DNA from: Bordetella trematum
GTDB lineage: Bacteria; Pseudomonadota; Gammaproteobacteria; Burkholderiales; Burkholderiaceae_B
Direction: 5' to 3'
Assembly (NCBI RefSeq): GCF_900078335.1
Contig: NZ_FKBR01000006.1
Coordinates: 186,001 to 250,000, forward strand
Length of the DNA stretch: 64,000 nt
The translations under genes were made by a program, and so were the position numbers. Positions 8,826 to 18,273 of the stretch are shown here, one piece after another. Positions within the stretch are counted from its first letter, which is position 1, and every line of letters begins with the position of its first letter. The notes under the pieces are model-generated. The model was not told the DNA's origin and did not search any database. It worked only from the letters and a program-made list of their open reading frames with translations.

Positions 8826-10106
8826 TCAGCTCAGGCGCCAGGCCAGGGCCGCCAGGGTCAGCACCAGGACCGGTAGCGTCAACACGATGCCCACGCGGAA
8901 GTAATAGCCCCAGCCGATGCGCACGCCCTTGCGCTGCAACACATGCAGCCACAGCAAGGTCGCCAGGCTGCCGATGGGGGTGATCTTGGGCCCCAGATCA
9001 CTGCCGATCACATTGGCATAGATCATCGCTTCCTTGACGGCGCCGCTGGCCTGGCTGGCCTCGATAGACAGGGCGCCGATGAGCACCGTGGGCAGGTTGT
9101 TCATGACCGAGGACAGAAACGCCGCCAGCAGGCCTGTGCCGAAGGTGGCGGCCCACACGCCATGGGCGGCGCAGGCGTTCAGCAAACCGGCCAGCAGGTC
9201 CGTCAGCCCGGCATTGCGCAGGCCATAAACCACCAGATACATGCCCAGCGAGAAAACCACGATCTGCCAGGGAGCTTCGCGCAGCACCTTGCCGGTGTCG
9301 ATGATCCGCCCGCTGCGCGCCACGCCGTAGAGGATGGCGGCGGCCACTGCGGCCGTGGCGCTGACCGGCACGCCCAGCGGCTCCAGCGCGAAAAACCCCA
9401 CCAGCAGCAAGCCCAGTACCGCCCAGCCGGCACGGAAGCTACGGCGGTCGCGGATGGCAGAGGCGGGGTCGCGTAACGCCTGTATGGCGTAGCGCGCCGG
9501 GATATCGCGCCGGAAATACCCCAGCAGCACCAGCAAGGTGGCGCCGATGGCTGCGAGGTTGACCGGCACCATGACCGCCGCGTAGCGACCAAAGCCGATG
9601 CCGAAGAAGTCGGCCGACACGATGTTCACCAGGTTGGACACCACCAGCGGCAAGCTGGCGGTATCGGCGATGAAGCCCGCGGCCATCACGAAGGCCAGCG
9701 TCGCGCCAGGAGAAAAGCCCAATGCCAGCAACATGGCCATGACGACCGGCGTCAGGATCAGCGCGGCGCCGTCGTTGGCGAAGACCGCCGACACCGCGGC
9801 CCCCAGCAGGACCACCCAGGCGAACAGGGCCCGGCCACGGCCCCTGCCCCATCTTCCCACGTGCAAGGCAGCCCATTCGAAGAAACCCGCTTCGTCGAGC
9901 AACAGGCTGATGATGATGATGGCGATGAAGGTGCCGGTCGCATTCCAGACAATTTTCCACACCACCAGGATGTCGGCGGGATGGACCACGCCTGTCAGCA
10001 GGGCCAGGGCTGCGCCCAGGCTCGCGCTCCAGCCAATGCCCAGGCCGCGCGGTTGCCAGATGACCAGCACCAGGGTGAAAACAAAGATAAGAATGGCAGC
10101 AATCAT
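8826..10106 (-). CDS. arsB: ArsB-type arsenite efflux permease
   Basis: A 426-residue integral membrane protein of the ArsB/NhaD superfamily, close to the usual 429 residues of ArsB. The ATG at 10106 begins directly with the first membrane helix ('[20 protein letters not shown]'); an upstream in-frame start would add a polar tail. Hallmarks include '[19 protein letters not shown]', '[16 protein letters not shown]' and '[19 protein letters not shown]'. About eleven or twelve hydrophobic segments are visible. It should export arsenite or antimonite using the proton gradient. It follows arsR on the same strand with a 66-bp gap. No arsC reductase gene lies in the window, so arsenate resistance would need one elsewhere. 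Confidence 0.93.
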   Translation of the reverse strand: MIAAILIFVFTLVLVIWQPRGLGIGWSASLGAALALLTGVVHPADILVVWKIVWNATGTFIAIIIISLLLDEAGFFEWAALHVGRWGRGRGRALFAWVVLLGAAVSAVFANDGAALILTPVVMAMLLALGFSPGATLAFVMAAGFIADTASLPLVVSNLVNIVSADFFGIGFGRYAAVMVPVNLAAIGATLLVLLGYFRRDIPARYAIQALRDPASAIRDRRSFRAGWAVLGLLLVGFFALEPLGVPVSATAAVAAAILYGVARSGRIIDTGKVLREAPWQIVVFSLGMYLVVYGLRNAGLTDLLAGLLNACAAHGVWAATFGTGLLAAFLSSVMNNLPTVLIGALSIEASQASGAVKEAMIYANVIGSDLGPKITPIGSLATLLWLHVLQRKGVRIGWGYYFRVGIVLTLPVLVLTLAALAWRLS

Positions 10107-10172
10107 GGATCGGGGCGCTCGGGGGCACGCCCCCGCCGCATGGCGCACGGAGGCGGTAGGGAAAACAGGGGA

Positions 10173-10487
10173 TCAGGCGTCGGCGGGTTTGGCGGCGCAG
10201 GGCGCCCCGTCGCAACAGTTTTCGGTCAGATAGGCCAGCAGCGCGTTCATGACGTCGAAGCGGGCGGCATAGATGATGAAGCGCCCGTCCTGGCGCTGCG
10301 ACAGCAGGCCGGCGTGCACCAGTTCCTTCAGGTGGAAGGACAGCGACGACGGGGCGATGTGGGCCTGTTCGGCCAGCTGGCCCGCGGGCAGCCCGTCGGG
10401 ACCCGCCTGCACCAGCAGGCGGAAGACGGTCAGGCGGGATTCGTGCCCGAGCGCGGCAAGGGCTTTGACGGCGTGGTTCGGTTCCAT
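10173..10487 (-). CDS. arsR: ArsR-family metalloregulatory repressor
   Basis: A 104-residue winged-helix repressor. 'ALAALGHESRLTVFRLL' opens the helix bundle, 'AHIAPSSLSFHLKELVHAGL' is the recognition helix and 'RQDGRFIIYAA' is the wing. The classical ELCVCDL arsenite site in the DNA-binding helix is absent. Instead Cys residues cluster near the C-terminus ('ENCCDGAPCAAK'), as in ArsR variants that bind As(III) with C-terminal thiols. It precedes arsB and should repress the pair. No ribosome site is visible upstream; a TACAAT hexamer ends only six bases before the ATG, so the mRNA may be leaderless. Confidence 0.9.
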   Translation of the reverse strand: MEPNHAVKALAALGHESRLTVFRLLVQAGPDGLPAGQLAEQAHIAPSSLSFHLKELVHAGLLSQRQDGRFIIYAARFDVMNALLAYLTENCCDGAPCAAKPADA

Positions 10488-10489
10488 TA

Positions 10490-10505
10490 TTCGATTGTAG
10501 TCGAA
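10490..10505 (-). promoter_or_regulatory. candidate ArsR operator overlapping the arsR promoter
   Basis: TTCGA and TCGAA are separated by six bases, giving an inverted repeat just upstream of the arsR start. On the minus strand the spacer region includes TACAAT, a good -10 hexamer, so repressor bound here would block the promoter. The similarity to known ArsR boxes is only in general form. Confidence 0.4.
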
Positions 10506-10568
10506 ACATCGACACGATGTGGCCCGCTGCCCGTCGTGGGGGCCGGCCTGCCGCGGATGCCCCCCGAT

Positions 10569-12245
10569 TCAGGCGAAGGCGGCCATCTTGAAGGCCGGCC
10601 CGCTTGTCCCCTGCGGCGGCGCCACGGGCGCCGGCTCCGCCCACTCCCGTCCCGGCATGGCGTCAAAGAGCTCCCGGGTGTAGCGATGCTGCGGCCGCGT
10701 GGCAATGTCATAGACCGACCCCAGCTCGACCAGCTGGCCTTTGTTCATGACGGCGATGCGATCGCAGATCTGGGAGGCCACTCTCAGATCGTGGGTCACG
10801 AACAGCATGGCCAGCCCCAGTTCGCGCCGTACGTCACGCAACAGCGTGAGCACCTGCTGCTGCACCGAGACGTCCAGGGCCGAGACGGCCTCATCGGCGA
10901 CCAGCAGCTTGGGGCGCATCACGATGGCGCGCGCGATGCCGATGCGCTGACGCTGCCCGCCGCTGAACTCATGCGGATAGCGCAGGGGCGCGGTGTCCGG
11001 GTTCATGCCCACCAGCTGCAGCACTTCGCGCATGCGCGCACGGGCCTCCTTGCGACTGACGCCCGTCAGGATCAGGTTCTCGGTGATGATGCGTTCGACC
11101 CGATGGCGCGGATTGAGCGAGGCGAAAGGATCCTGGAACACCATCTGGATCTGTGGGCGCATGCGCTGCAGTTCACGTCCCTTTAGCGCGTGCAGGGGCT
11201 GGCCGTCGAACAGCAGCTCGCCGCTGTCGGCCGCCAGCAGGCGCACCACGCATTGCCCCAGAGTGGTCTTGCCGGAACCCGACTCGCCCACCAGGCCCAC
11301 GGTTTCGCCGGGCAGGATGTCCAGGTTGATATGGTCCAGCGCCACCGTGCGCTTGCCCGAGTTGAACAGCCCGCCGCGCGCCGGGTAGGTCTTGCACAGA
11401 TCACGGATCTGCAGCAAGGGCGCGGCGGCCCGTACCGGTGTGGCGCCCGGGTCCACGTTCAGGCGCGGCACGGCTGCCAGCAGGCCTTGGGTGTACTCAT
11501 GCTTCGGTTGTCCCAGCACCTCCTGTGCACTGCCCTGCTCCACCACTTCCCCGTGGCGCATGACGACCACGTGATCGGCGATATCGGCCACCACGCCGAA
11601 ATCATGCGTGATGAACAGCACGCCGATGCCGTGGCGCTCCTGCAACTCCTTGATCAGCATGAGGATCTGCGCCTGGGTCGTGGCGTCCAGCGCGGTCGTG
11701 GGCTCATCGGCGATCAGTAGCTGCGGCTCCATCGCCATGGCCATCGCGATCAGGATGCGCTGGCGCTGCCCGCCCGACAACTGAAAGGGGTAGCGGTCCT
11801 TGATCTGCTCGGGTTGCGGCAGCTTCATGTCACGCAGCAGTTCCAGCACCCGCTGTGCGCGCTGGGCCGGATCCTTGACGCCATGCACCAGCAGCACTTC
11901 GTCGATCTGCTCGCCCACCGGCATGACCGGATTCAGGGAGGTCATGGGCTCCTGGAAGATCATGCCGATACGTGCGCCCCGGATGGCGCGCATCTCCAGT
12001 GGGTCGAGCGCCAGCAGCGACAGCCCGTCCAGGACAATCTCCCCGCTGTCCAGGCGCAGCGAATGCGCCGGCAGCAAGCGCATGACCGCGTTGGCCATGA
12101 CGGACTTGCCCGATCCCGATTCGCCCACGACACAGACGGTCTTGCCGCGCGGTACCTGCAGCGTCAGGTTCCTGACGGCGTAGCCCCGCTCTCCCCCGTG
12201 GGGCAGCGAAACGGTGAGGTTCTTGATGTCCAGCAGTACGCTCAT
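10569..12245 (-). CDS. dipeptide/oligopeptide-type ABC transporter, fused double ATPase (DppD-DppF type)
   Basis: A 558-residue cytoplasmic ATPase with two full ABC domains in one chain. Each half has Walker A 'GESGSGKS', a signature ('[12 protein letters not shown]' in the first, '[12 protein letters not shown]' in the second) and Walker B ('[12 protein letters not shown]', '[12 protein letters not shown]'). Oligopeptide-type C-terminal extensions follow each half. The start at 12245 gives a 4-bp overlap (ATGA) with the upstream permease; the longer frame upstream is a shadow. It powers the permease pair encoded by the preceding genes and is the last gene of the operon. Fused ATPases of this type are also found in glutathione importers (GsiA). 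Confidence 0.95.
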   Translation of the reverse strand: MSVLLDIKNLTVSLPHGGERGYAVRNLTLQVPRGKTVCVVGESGSGKSVMANAVMRLLPAHSLRLDSGEIVLDGLSLLALDPLEMRAIRGARIGMIFQEPMTSLNPVMPVGEQIDEVLLVHGVKDPAQRAQRVLELLRDMKLPQPEQIKDRYPFQLSGGQRQRILIAMAMAMEPQLLIADEPTTALDATTQAQILMLIKELQERHGIGVLFITHDFGVVADIADHVVVMRHGEVVEQGSAQEVLGQPKHEYTQGLLAAVPRLNVDPGATPVRAAAPLLQIRDLCKTYPARGGLFNSGKRTVALDHINLDILPGETVGLVGESGSGKTTLGQCVVRLLAADSGELLFDGQPLHALKGRELQRMRPQIQMVFQDPFASLNPRHRVERIITENLILTGVSRKEARARMREVLQLVGMNPDTAPLRYPHEFSGGQRQRIGIARAIVMRPKLLVADEAVSALDVSVQQQVLTLLRDVRRELGLAMLFVTHDLRVASQICDRIAVMNKGQLVELGSVYDIATRPQHRYTRELFDAMPGREWAEPAPVAPPQGTSGPAFKMAAFA

Positions 12246-13084
12246 GCGAAACCTCCGGCCTTCTTGGTGCGCGGGTTGAGCGCGTGGTTCAGGGCATCGC
12301 CCATCAGGTTCAGGGCCAGCACGGTAATGAAAATGGCCGCTCCAGGGATGGCCGAGAGCCACCAGGCATGCATCAGCGTGGTGCGTCCGGCGCCGATCAT
12401 GAAGCCCCACGAAATCATGTTCCGGTCGCCCAGGCCGAGAAAGCTGATGGCCGACTCCAGCAGGATGGCGGTCGCCATGTTCAGCGAGGCCACGACCACG
12501 ATGGGCGAGAGCGCGTTGGGCAGGATCTGGTGGAACAGGATGCGCAGATCCGATTGCCCCCCGAGCACGGCCGCCTTGACGAAATCGCGGCTGCGCAGGG
12601 ACAGGAACTCGGCCCGCACCAGCCGAGCCACCGACGGCCACGAGATCACGCCGATCGACAGCACGATGGAATACATCGAGGAGCCGAAGATCGCCACCAT
12701 CAGCAGCGCCAGCAGAAACCCGGGAATGGTCTGGAAGATCTCGGTAAAGCGCATCACCAGATCATCCACCCTGCCGCCGTAGTAGCCGGCAGCCGCCCCC
12801 AGGGCCGTACCGACCACCACGGCCACCAGTGTGGCCGTCAGGCCGATCAGCAACGAGACGCGCGCGCCGTGGGCCACGCCGGCCGCCACATCGCGGCCCA
12901 GCATGTCGGTGCCGAAGACATGGCCGGGCGAACCCAGCGGCAGGCTGGGCGCGGCCACCATCGCCCAGGGATCGCCCGGATAGAAAATGGGTGCGCCGAT
13001 AGCCAGGATCAGCACAGCCAGCAGCAAGACCGCGCCGACCACGCCGGCGGGCTGGGCAAAGAAGCGTTTCAGGAGAGTCTTCAT
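12242..13084 (-). CDS. ABC transporter permease, DppC type
   Basis: A 280-residue inner-membrane permease with about six helices. The N-terminal segment and 'PGHVFGTDMLGRDVAAGVAHGA' are typical of OppC/DppC proteins, and the EAA loop that contacts the ATPase is present ('EFLSLRSRDFVKAAVLGGQS'). It overlaps the DppB-type gene upstream and the ATPase gene downstream by 4 bp each. It should form the heterodimeric channel with the DppB-type partner. Confidence 0.94.
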   Translation of the reverse strand: MKTLLKRFFAQPAGVVGAVLLLAVLILAIGAPIFYPGDPWAMVAAPSLPLGSPGHVFGTDMLGRDVAAGVAHGARVSLLIGLTATLVAVVVGTALGAAAGYYGGRVDDLVMRFTEIFQTIPGFLLALLMVAIFGSSMYSIVLSIGVISWPSVARLVRAEFLSLRSRDFVKAAVLGGQSDLRILFHQILPNALSPIVVVASLNMATAILLESAISFLGLGDRNMISWGFMIGAGRTTLMHAWWLSAIPGAAIFITVLALNLMGDALNHALNPRTKKAGGFA

Positions 13085-14058
13085 TTCTGCAACTCGATAC
13101 GCGGGTCGGCAACGCTATACAGCAGGTCGGCCAGCAGGTTGAAGATCACGACCATCAGCGAGCTGACGAAGAAGATGGCCAGCAGCAGGTTGTAGTCGCG
13201 CTGGAACAGCGCATCGAAGGCCAGTCGCCCCACGCCGGGCCAGGCGAACACGGTCTCCACCAGCACCGAACCGCCCAGGATGTAGCCCGCCTGCAGGGAC
13301 ATGAAGGTAATGACCGGCAGCAAGGCATTGCGCAGGATGTGCTTGCGCCACACGCGGCTGGCCGGCACGCCCTTGGCATAGGCCGTCTTGACGAAGTCCT
13401 GGTCCATGACCTCGATGGCCGAGGCGCGGGTCACCCGAGTGTAGAGCGCCATATAGAACAGCCCCAGCGACAGCGCCGGCAGCAACAGATGACTGCCCAC
13501 GTCCAGGAAGGCCTGCATGCCGGTGAGCTCGGCGCCGACTGTCTCTATCCCATAGGGGGGCAGCCATCCCAGCTTGAGGGAGAACACCACGATGGCTACC
13601 AGCCCGAACCAGAACAAAGGCATGGCAAAGAAGATCAATGACCCCGTGGTGATCACGGTATCGACCCAGGACCCTGCCCGCCTGGCCGCCGCCAGCCCCA
13701 GCCCGACCCCGCAGATCACCGAGAAGGCAAAGGCGCTAAGCGTCAGCAAAAGCGTGGCGGGCAGCCGTTCGAAGATGATGTCCTTGACCGGACGGTTCTC
13801 GCGGTACGAGTGGCCGAAGTCCAGCTGGGCCAGCTGCGACATATAGGTGCCCAGCTGCACCGGCAAGGGCTTGTCCAGCCCGTAGTCCTTGCGCACGCGC
13901 TCCACGAATCCGGCGTCGACCGCGCCGGCCTCGCCGGCCAGGATGGTGGCCGGGTCGCCCGGCGCCATGCGTATCAACAGAAAGTTGATCACCACCACGA
14001 ACAGCATCACGATCGCCGCCTTGCCGCAGCGGCGCAGGAAGAAGGAGAGCTTTTCCAT
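13081..14058 (-). CDS. ABC transporter permease, DppB type
   Basis: A 325-residue inner-membrane permease. The start at 14058 was chosen because it leads directly into the first helix ('KAAIVMLFVVVINFLLIRMA'); the upstream frame runs into the receptor gene's tail. 'APGDPATILAGEAGAVDAG' is the typical periplasmic loop, and 'SAIEVMDQDFVKTAYAKGVP' the EAA coupling loop. The coding region begins 22 bp after the solute-binding protein gene and overlaps the DppC-type gene by 4 bp. Confidence 0.94.
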   Translation of the reverse strand: MEKLSFFLRRCGKAAIVMLFVVVINFLLIRMAPGDPATILAGEAGAVDAGFVERVRKDYGLDKPLPVQLGTYMSQLAQLDFGHSYRENRPVKDIIFERLPATLLLTLSAFAFSVICGVGLGLAAARRAGSWVDTVITTGSLIFFAMPLFWFGLVAIVVFSLKLGWLPPYGIETVGAELTGMQAFLDVGSHLLLPALSLGLFYMALYTRVTRASAIEVMDQDFVKTAYAKGVPASRVWRKHILRNALLPVITFMSLQAGYILGGSVLVETVFAWPGVGRLAFDALFQRDYNLLLAIFFVSSLMVVIFNLLADLLYSVADPRIELQK

Positions 14059-14080
14059 CGTCTGGCGGGTCCCGGTTGGC

Positions 14081-15658
14081 TTACTTGTCGATCCAGACAT
14101 CGGCGAAATTCTCATTCATGCCGAAGCTGGTGGAAATCAGGTTCTTGATCTTGCTGCGGTAGACGGTGGGCATCACCATTTCGTGCGTCCACAAGGCCGG
14201 CAGTTCGTGCGACAGGATCTTCTGCACCTGGGAGTACAGCGCGGCGCGTTCGGCCGGATCCTGGGCGTTCTCGGCCTTGAGCAGCAAGGCGTCGACCTCC
14301 TTGTTGACATAGCCGTCGACGTTGGCTGCATTGCCCCGGTTGAGCTGGTTGGTCGACAGATAGGTCTGCGTCACCCCGATGGCCGGATCACCCAGCAGAT
14401 AGATGAAGTTGTAGGCCAGGTCAAAGTCGCCCGAGGAAATCCGCGAGAACCAGCCCGGCACGTCGGTGGCGACGATCTCGGTCTTGATGCCGACCGCGCC
14501 CAGGCGTTCACGGGTGTATTCCGCCAGGCGCTGCCAGCTTTCCCCGTAGGGCAGCGGCAGCAGTCGCAGCGTCACCCGTGTGCCATTGCTGTCCGGCTTG
14601 AGGCCCATTTCGTCAAGCAATTGCTTGGCCTTGGCCGGATCGTAGGCGTAATGGGTTTCTACGCTTTTGTCCTTGAACGGGAAACGATTGGTGAAGGGGC
14701 CGTTGACCGGCTCGCCGAAACCGGCAAACAGCGTCTTGATGATGAAATCGCGATCAATCGCGTGGGCGATGGCCTGGCGAAAGCGCAGATCGTCCAGCGG
14801 TTTGTTGCGCAGGTTCAGGTTGAGGAAGGCCAGCGGCTGCAGAAACTCCCAGCCGGCCTTGGTCAGCGTGGTGCCGGGCAATTGCGCCAGACGCGGGATC
14901 TCGAAGTTCTCCACGTCGCCGGCGCGGATGGCATCGACCTTGCCGCTCTCGAAGGCGATCGAGCGCCCCACGGCATCAGGCACGATATGGAAGAAGATAT
15001 TGTCCAGATAGGGCTTGCCGCTATCCCAGTAATCGGGGTTCTTGCTCAAGCGGATATAGGCGCCCTTTTTCCACTCGGCCAGTTTGAAGGGGCCGGTGCC
15101 GATGAACTGGTTGTTTGCCGCCGCTGTGCGATAGTTGGTCTCCCCCTCGAACAGGTGGGCCGGCATGATGGTGCCGCCTGCCACCTCGGTGATCAGCATG
15201 AAGGCCGGAAACGGCTGCTTGAGCTGGAACACCACCGTATGGTCGTCCGGTGCGGTGATCGACTCGACCTGCTCCATCACCATGCGGGTCCGGGCAAACA
15301 CCTCGGGCAGGTACTTCTGGAAGCTGAACAGCACATCCGCGGCGGTGAAGGGCTTGCCGTCGTGCCACTTGACGCCCTTGCGCAGGTTGAAGGTATAGGT
15401 CTTGCCGTCCTCGGAGATCGTCCAGGATTCGGCCAGTCGCGGAATCGGCTTCAGATCAGGGTCCAGCGAAATCATCCCTTCATAGATCTTGCTGCCGACA
15501 AACGAGGTCGGGCCGAGTTTGTTCATGCCCACGTTCAGGGTCGGCGGCTCGGGCTGCACCAGCAGGTTGAGCGAGCCGCCCGGCTTGGGCGTCTGGGCGC
15601 TGGCTGCGCCGGGCAGTATGGCGGCCAGGGTCAGGACAAGGGCGGAAATCAGTTTCAT
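14081..15658 (-). CDS. ABC transporter periplasmic solute-binding protein, peptide/nickel family (SBP_bac_5)
   Basis: A 525-residue secreted receptor. The ATG at 15658 follows a GGAGA ribosome site and opens a signal peptide ('LVLTLAAILPGAASAQTPK'). The mature protein shows the family pattern 'GGSLNLLVQPEPPTLN', 'LAESWTISEDGKTYTFNLRKG' and 'WHDGKPFTAADVLFSF'. It delivers ligand to the DppBC-type channel. Since the same operon encodes a deacetylase of the acetylpolyamine type and a class III aminotransferase, an acylated amine is a more likely ligand than a simple peptide, but the sequence does not prove this. Confidence 0.93.
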   Translation of the reverse strand: MKLISALVLTLAAILPGAASAQTPKPGGSLNLLVQPEPPTLNVGMNKLGPTSFVGSKIYEGMISLDPDLKPIPRLAESWTISEDGKTYTFNLRKGVKWHDGKPFTAADVLFSFQKYLPEVFARTRMVMEQVESITAPDDHTVVFQLKQPFPAFMLITEVAGGTIMPAHLFEGETNYRTAAANNQFIGTGPFKLAEWKKGAYIRLSKNPDYWDSGKPYLDNIFFHIVPDAVGRSIAFESGKVDAIRAGDVENFEIPRLAQLPGTTLTKAGWEFLQPLAFLNLNLRNKPLDDLRFRQAIAHAIDRDFIIKTLFAGFGEPVNGPFTNRFPFKDKSVETHYAYDPAKAKQLLDEMGLKPDSNGTRVTLRLLPLPYGESWQRLAEYTRERLGAVGIKTEIVATDVPGWFSRISSGDFDLAYNFIYLLGDPAIGVTQTYLSTNQLNRGNAANVDGYVNKEVDALLLKAENAQDPAERAALYSQVQKILSHELPALWTHEMVMPTVYRSKIKNLISTSFGMNENFADVWIDK

Positions 15659-15680
15659 GAAGCGTTTCTCCGTGTGTGTC

Positions 15681-17084
15681 TCAAGCGAGCGCGGCGCTGC
15701 GGGTCTGGCCGCGCACCTGTGCGTGGGTTTCGTCCAGCGCCCGGCGCAGGCCGTCGACCAACTCATGCAATTGCTGCGGCTCGGAGATCAACGGCGGGCA
15801 CATGGCCACGCAGTTGCCCAGAGCGCGCACGATCACGCCATGCTCCATGGCGCGGTTCTGCACCTGGGTAGCGACGCCGGCCTGGGGGTCGAACGCCCGT
15901 TTCTGGCCCTTCTCGGCCGTCAACTCCACCGCGGCCACCAGCCCCACGCCCCGCACCTCGCCCACCATGGGGTGGTCGCGCAGGCCATCGAGCAGATCGA
16001 ACATGACGGTGGACATGCCCCGCACGTGATCGACAATGGCGCGTTCGTGATAAATCTTGAGGGTCTCCAGGGCCACGGCGGCCGCGACCGGATGGGCGGC
16101 GTAGGTCAGCCCGTGGGCGAAGGCGCCCAGCTTGCGGCTCTCCTCTGTCATGGCGCTGTAGATGTCTTCGCTGACCAGCAAGGCGGAAATCGGCTGGTAG
16201 GCGGCCGACAGCCCCTTGGCCACGGTCATCATGTCCGGCTTCAGCCCATAGGTGTCGCAGCCGAACATGTTGCCGGTGCGCCCGAATCCGCAGATGACCT
16301 CGTCGACGATGAACAGAATGTCGTGTTTGCGCAGAATCGCCTGGATGCGCTCGAAATACCCCTTGGGCGGCACGATCACCCCGCCCGAGCCGTTGACCGG
16401 CTCGGCAATGAAGGCGGCAATGGTCTCCGGCCCTTCGCGCTGGATCAGCGTCTCCAGGTTGTCGGCCAGGCGCGCCGCGAAGGCCTCTTCGCTCTCGCCC
16501 GGCTCGGCGAAATGGTAGTGGCTGGGGCAGTCGGTGTGCAGGATGCGGGGCAGGGGCAGATCGAAATCCTGGTGCACGTGCTTCAGGCCCGTCAGGCTGC
16601 CCGAGGCCACGGTCACGCCGTGATAGCCGTTGATGCGCGAGATGATTTTCTTCTTCTGGCTGCGCCCGCGGGCATTGTTGTAGTACCAGACCAGCTTGAC
16701 GGCCGCGTCATTGGCTTCCGAGCCGGAGTTGCCGAACAGCACGCGCGACAGGCCGTTGGGCGCCATGGCGGTGAGGGCTTCGGCCAGGGCGATGCCCGGC
16801 GGGTGCGAACGGTGGTTGAAAAGGTGGTAGTACGGCAGTTGTTCGAACTGCGCCATCGCCGCGTCGATCAGGCGGCGCTCGGAGAAGCCCAGCGAGGCGC
16901 ACCACAGGCCCGACATGCCCTCGAAGTAGCGTTTGCCGTGTTCGTCATAGACATAGCAGCCCTCCCCCCGCGTGATCACCGTGGGGCCGGAGCGTTCGTG
17001 GGCCGCGAGGTTGGTATACGGATGGATGACGTGGCGCACGTCCTGTTGCCCGAAGGCGGTGGTTGAGGCAGTAGTGGTTGTCAT
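15681..17084 (-). CDS. class III PLP-dependent aminotransferase (omega-amino acid/diamine type)
   Basis: A 467-residue fold-type I aminotransferase. Visible landmarks are 'GLWCASLGFSERRLIDAA' near the start, 'FGNSGSEANDAAVKLVWYY' (cofactor phosphate region), 'AAFIAEPVNGSGGVIVPP', the cofactor Asp in 'FIVDEVICGFGRTG' and the Schiff-base Lys in 'TVAKGLSAAYQP'. This class moves terminal amino groups of omega-amino acids or diamines to pyruvate or 2-oxoglutarate. It lies 46 bp after the deacetylase gene and 22 bp before the receptor gene, which supports a pathway that deacetylates an imported compound and then transaminates the freed amine. Confidence 0.93.
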   Translation of the reverse strand: MTTTTASTTAFGQQDVRHVIHPYTNLAAHERSGPTVITRGEGCYVYDEHGKRYFEGMSGLWCASLGFSERRLIDAAMAQFEQLPYYHLFNHRSHPPGIALAEALTAMAPNGLSRVLFGNSGSEANDAAVKLVWYYNNARGRSQKKKIISRINGYHGVTVASGSLTGLKHVHQDFDLPLPRILHTDCPSHYHFAEPGESEEAFAARLADNLETLIQREGPETIAAFIAEPVNGSGGVIVPPKGYFERIQAILRKHDILFIVDEVICGFGRTGNMFGCDTYGLKPDMMTVAKGLSAAYQPISALLVSEDIYSAMTEESRKLGAFAHGLTYAAHPVAAAVALETLKIYHERAIVDHVRGMSTVMFDLLDGLRDHPMVGEVRGVGLVAAVELTAEKGQKRAFDPQAGVATQVQNRAMEHGVIVRALGNCVAMCPPLISEPQQLHELVDGLRRALDETHAQVRGQTRSAALA

Positions 17085-17130
17085 GGCAATGGGCTCGTAG
17101 GGATTCGGAGGAAAGCAGGCGGCGCCGGAT

Positions 17131-18165
17131 TCAGGCCCGGGTTCGCGAGGTGAAGAAGCCGTCCAGAAAGGCGCTCAGGTTCTCGGCCAGTTTGTCGACG
17201 ACATAGCCGCCCTCCTGAACCAGGACGATGGGGCCGTTCCAGGCGCCGATGCGCAGTCCCGCCTGGCGGAATCCTTCGGTGCTGACGCACAGATCGGATG
17301 AGGGGTCGCCCTTGAAGGCGTCAAAACCCAGCGACACCAGCAAGGCGGCCGGGCTGTAATGGTCGATGGAGCGCATGCCGGCATGCACGGCGTCCAGCCA
17401 AGCGGGATCTTCCGATCGCATGGGCAGGGGCAGATTCAGGTTGAAGCCCTCCCCTGCGCCGCGCCCGCGTTCATGGGCATGACCGGCATAGAACGGAAAC
17501 AGCGCATCCGGGTCGCCGTGCACGGAAACGAAATGCACGTCGTCGCGTTCGTAGAAAAGGCTCTGGGTACCGTCGCCGTGATGGGTGTCGATGTCCAGGA
17601 TGGCGACCCGGCCCATATGCCGGGCCAGGAAATTGGCGGCAATGCCGACGTTGTTCAGATAGCAGAAGCCACCGGCATAGTCGCGATAGGCATGGTGCCC
17701 GGGCGGACGGCACAGGGCGTAGGTTTCGCGTTCGCCTTCGAGGACCCATTGGGCGGCTTCCAGGGCGCAATGGGCCGAGGACAGCGCCGCGCGCCAGGTG
17801 CCGGCTGTCATGGGAGCGGAGCCGCCGCCAAGGTAATAGCCCGTCTGCCCCTGGATGCTGGCCGGCGGCGTGCGCAGGCTGTAATGGGGATGGGCATGCG
17901 CGTGGATGACCGGCGAGGCGTTGGGCAGTTGCATCCAGCGCGCGTGGGCCGTCTCCAGGAACTCAAGATATCCCAGGTCGTGCACCGCCGAGATCCAGCG
18001 CATGCCCCAGTCGCGCACCGGCACCTCGCTGTGTCCCAGGGCCCGCATGGCTTCATGCAGACGCTCGGCGCGCTCGGGGATTTCGTGGTTCTGGACCTTG
18101 GCGCCACGGATCACGATGTCGCGTGGCGAGTGGCCGTCATGAGAGATCGAAAGGGTGTACTTCAA
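17131..18165 (-). CDS. histone deacetylase-family amidohydrolase, acetylpolyamine amidohydrolase-like
   Basis: A 344-residue zinc amidohydrolase. The start codon is TTG at 18165, preceded by a strong AAGGAG site eight bases upstream; no ATG gives a complete domain. The His pair is at residues 157-158 ('PPGHHAY'), the zinc ligands are Asp193 and His195 ('DIDTHHGDG') and Asp282 ('SLGFDAFKGDP'), and 'QEGGYVVDKL' closes the site. Length and residue spacing are very close to bacterial acetylpolyamine amidohydrolases. It should release acetate from an N-acetylated amine in the cytoplasm. It is the first gene of the six-gene transport and aminotransferase operon. Confidence 0.92.
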   Translation of the reverse strand: MKYTLSISHDGHSPRDIVIRGAKVQNHEIPERAERLHEAMRALGHSEVPVRDWGMRWISAVHDLGYLEFLETAHARWMQLPNASPVIHAHAHPHYSLRTPPASIQGQTGYYLGGGSAPMTAGTWRAALSSAHCALEAAQWVLEGERETYALCRPPGHHAYRDYAGGFCYLNNVGIAANFLARHMGRVAILDIDTHHGDGTQSLFYERDDVHFVSVHGDPDALFPFYAGHAHERGRGAGEGFNLNLPLPMRSEDPAWLDAVHAGMRSIDHYSPAALLVSLGFDAFKGDPSSDLCVSTEGFRQAGLRIGAWNGPIVLVQEGGYVVDKLAENLSAFLDGFFTSRTRA

Positions 18166-18273
18166 GTCCGCTGCTCCTTGGGCTGAATGGCTTCAGCTTA
18201 GGGGGCATGCCGGCTTCTGAATTGACCTGACGCGACATTGCGCGCCAGGGTTTGTCCGCATGCCTGGGGCAGT

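Noticed and set aside
9439-10644. Long minus-strand frame over arsR and the start of arsB
   Set aside because: It is a GC-driven shadow: both ars genes have clear family motifs in the other frame.
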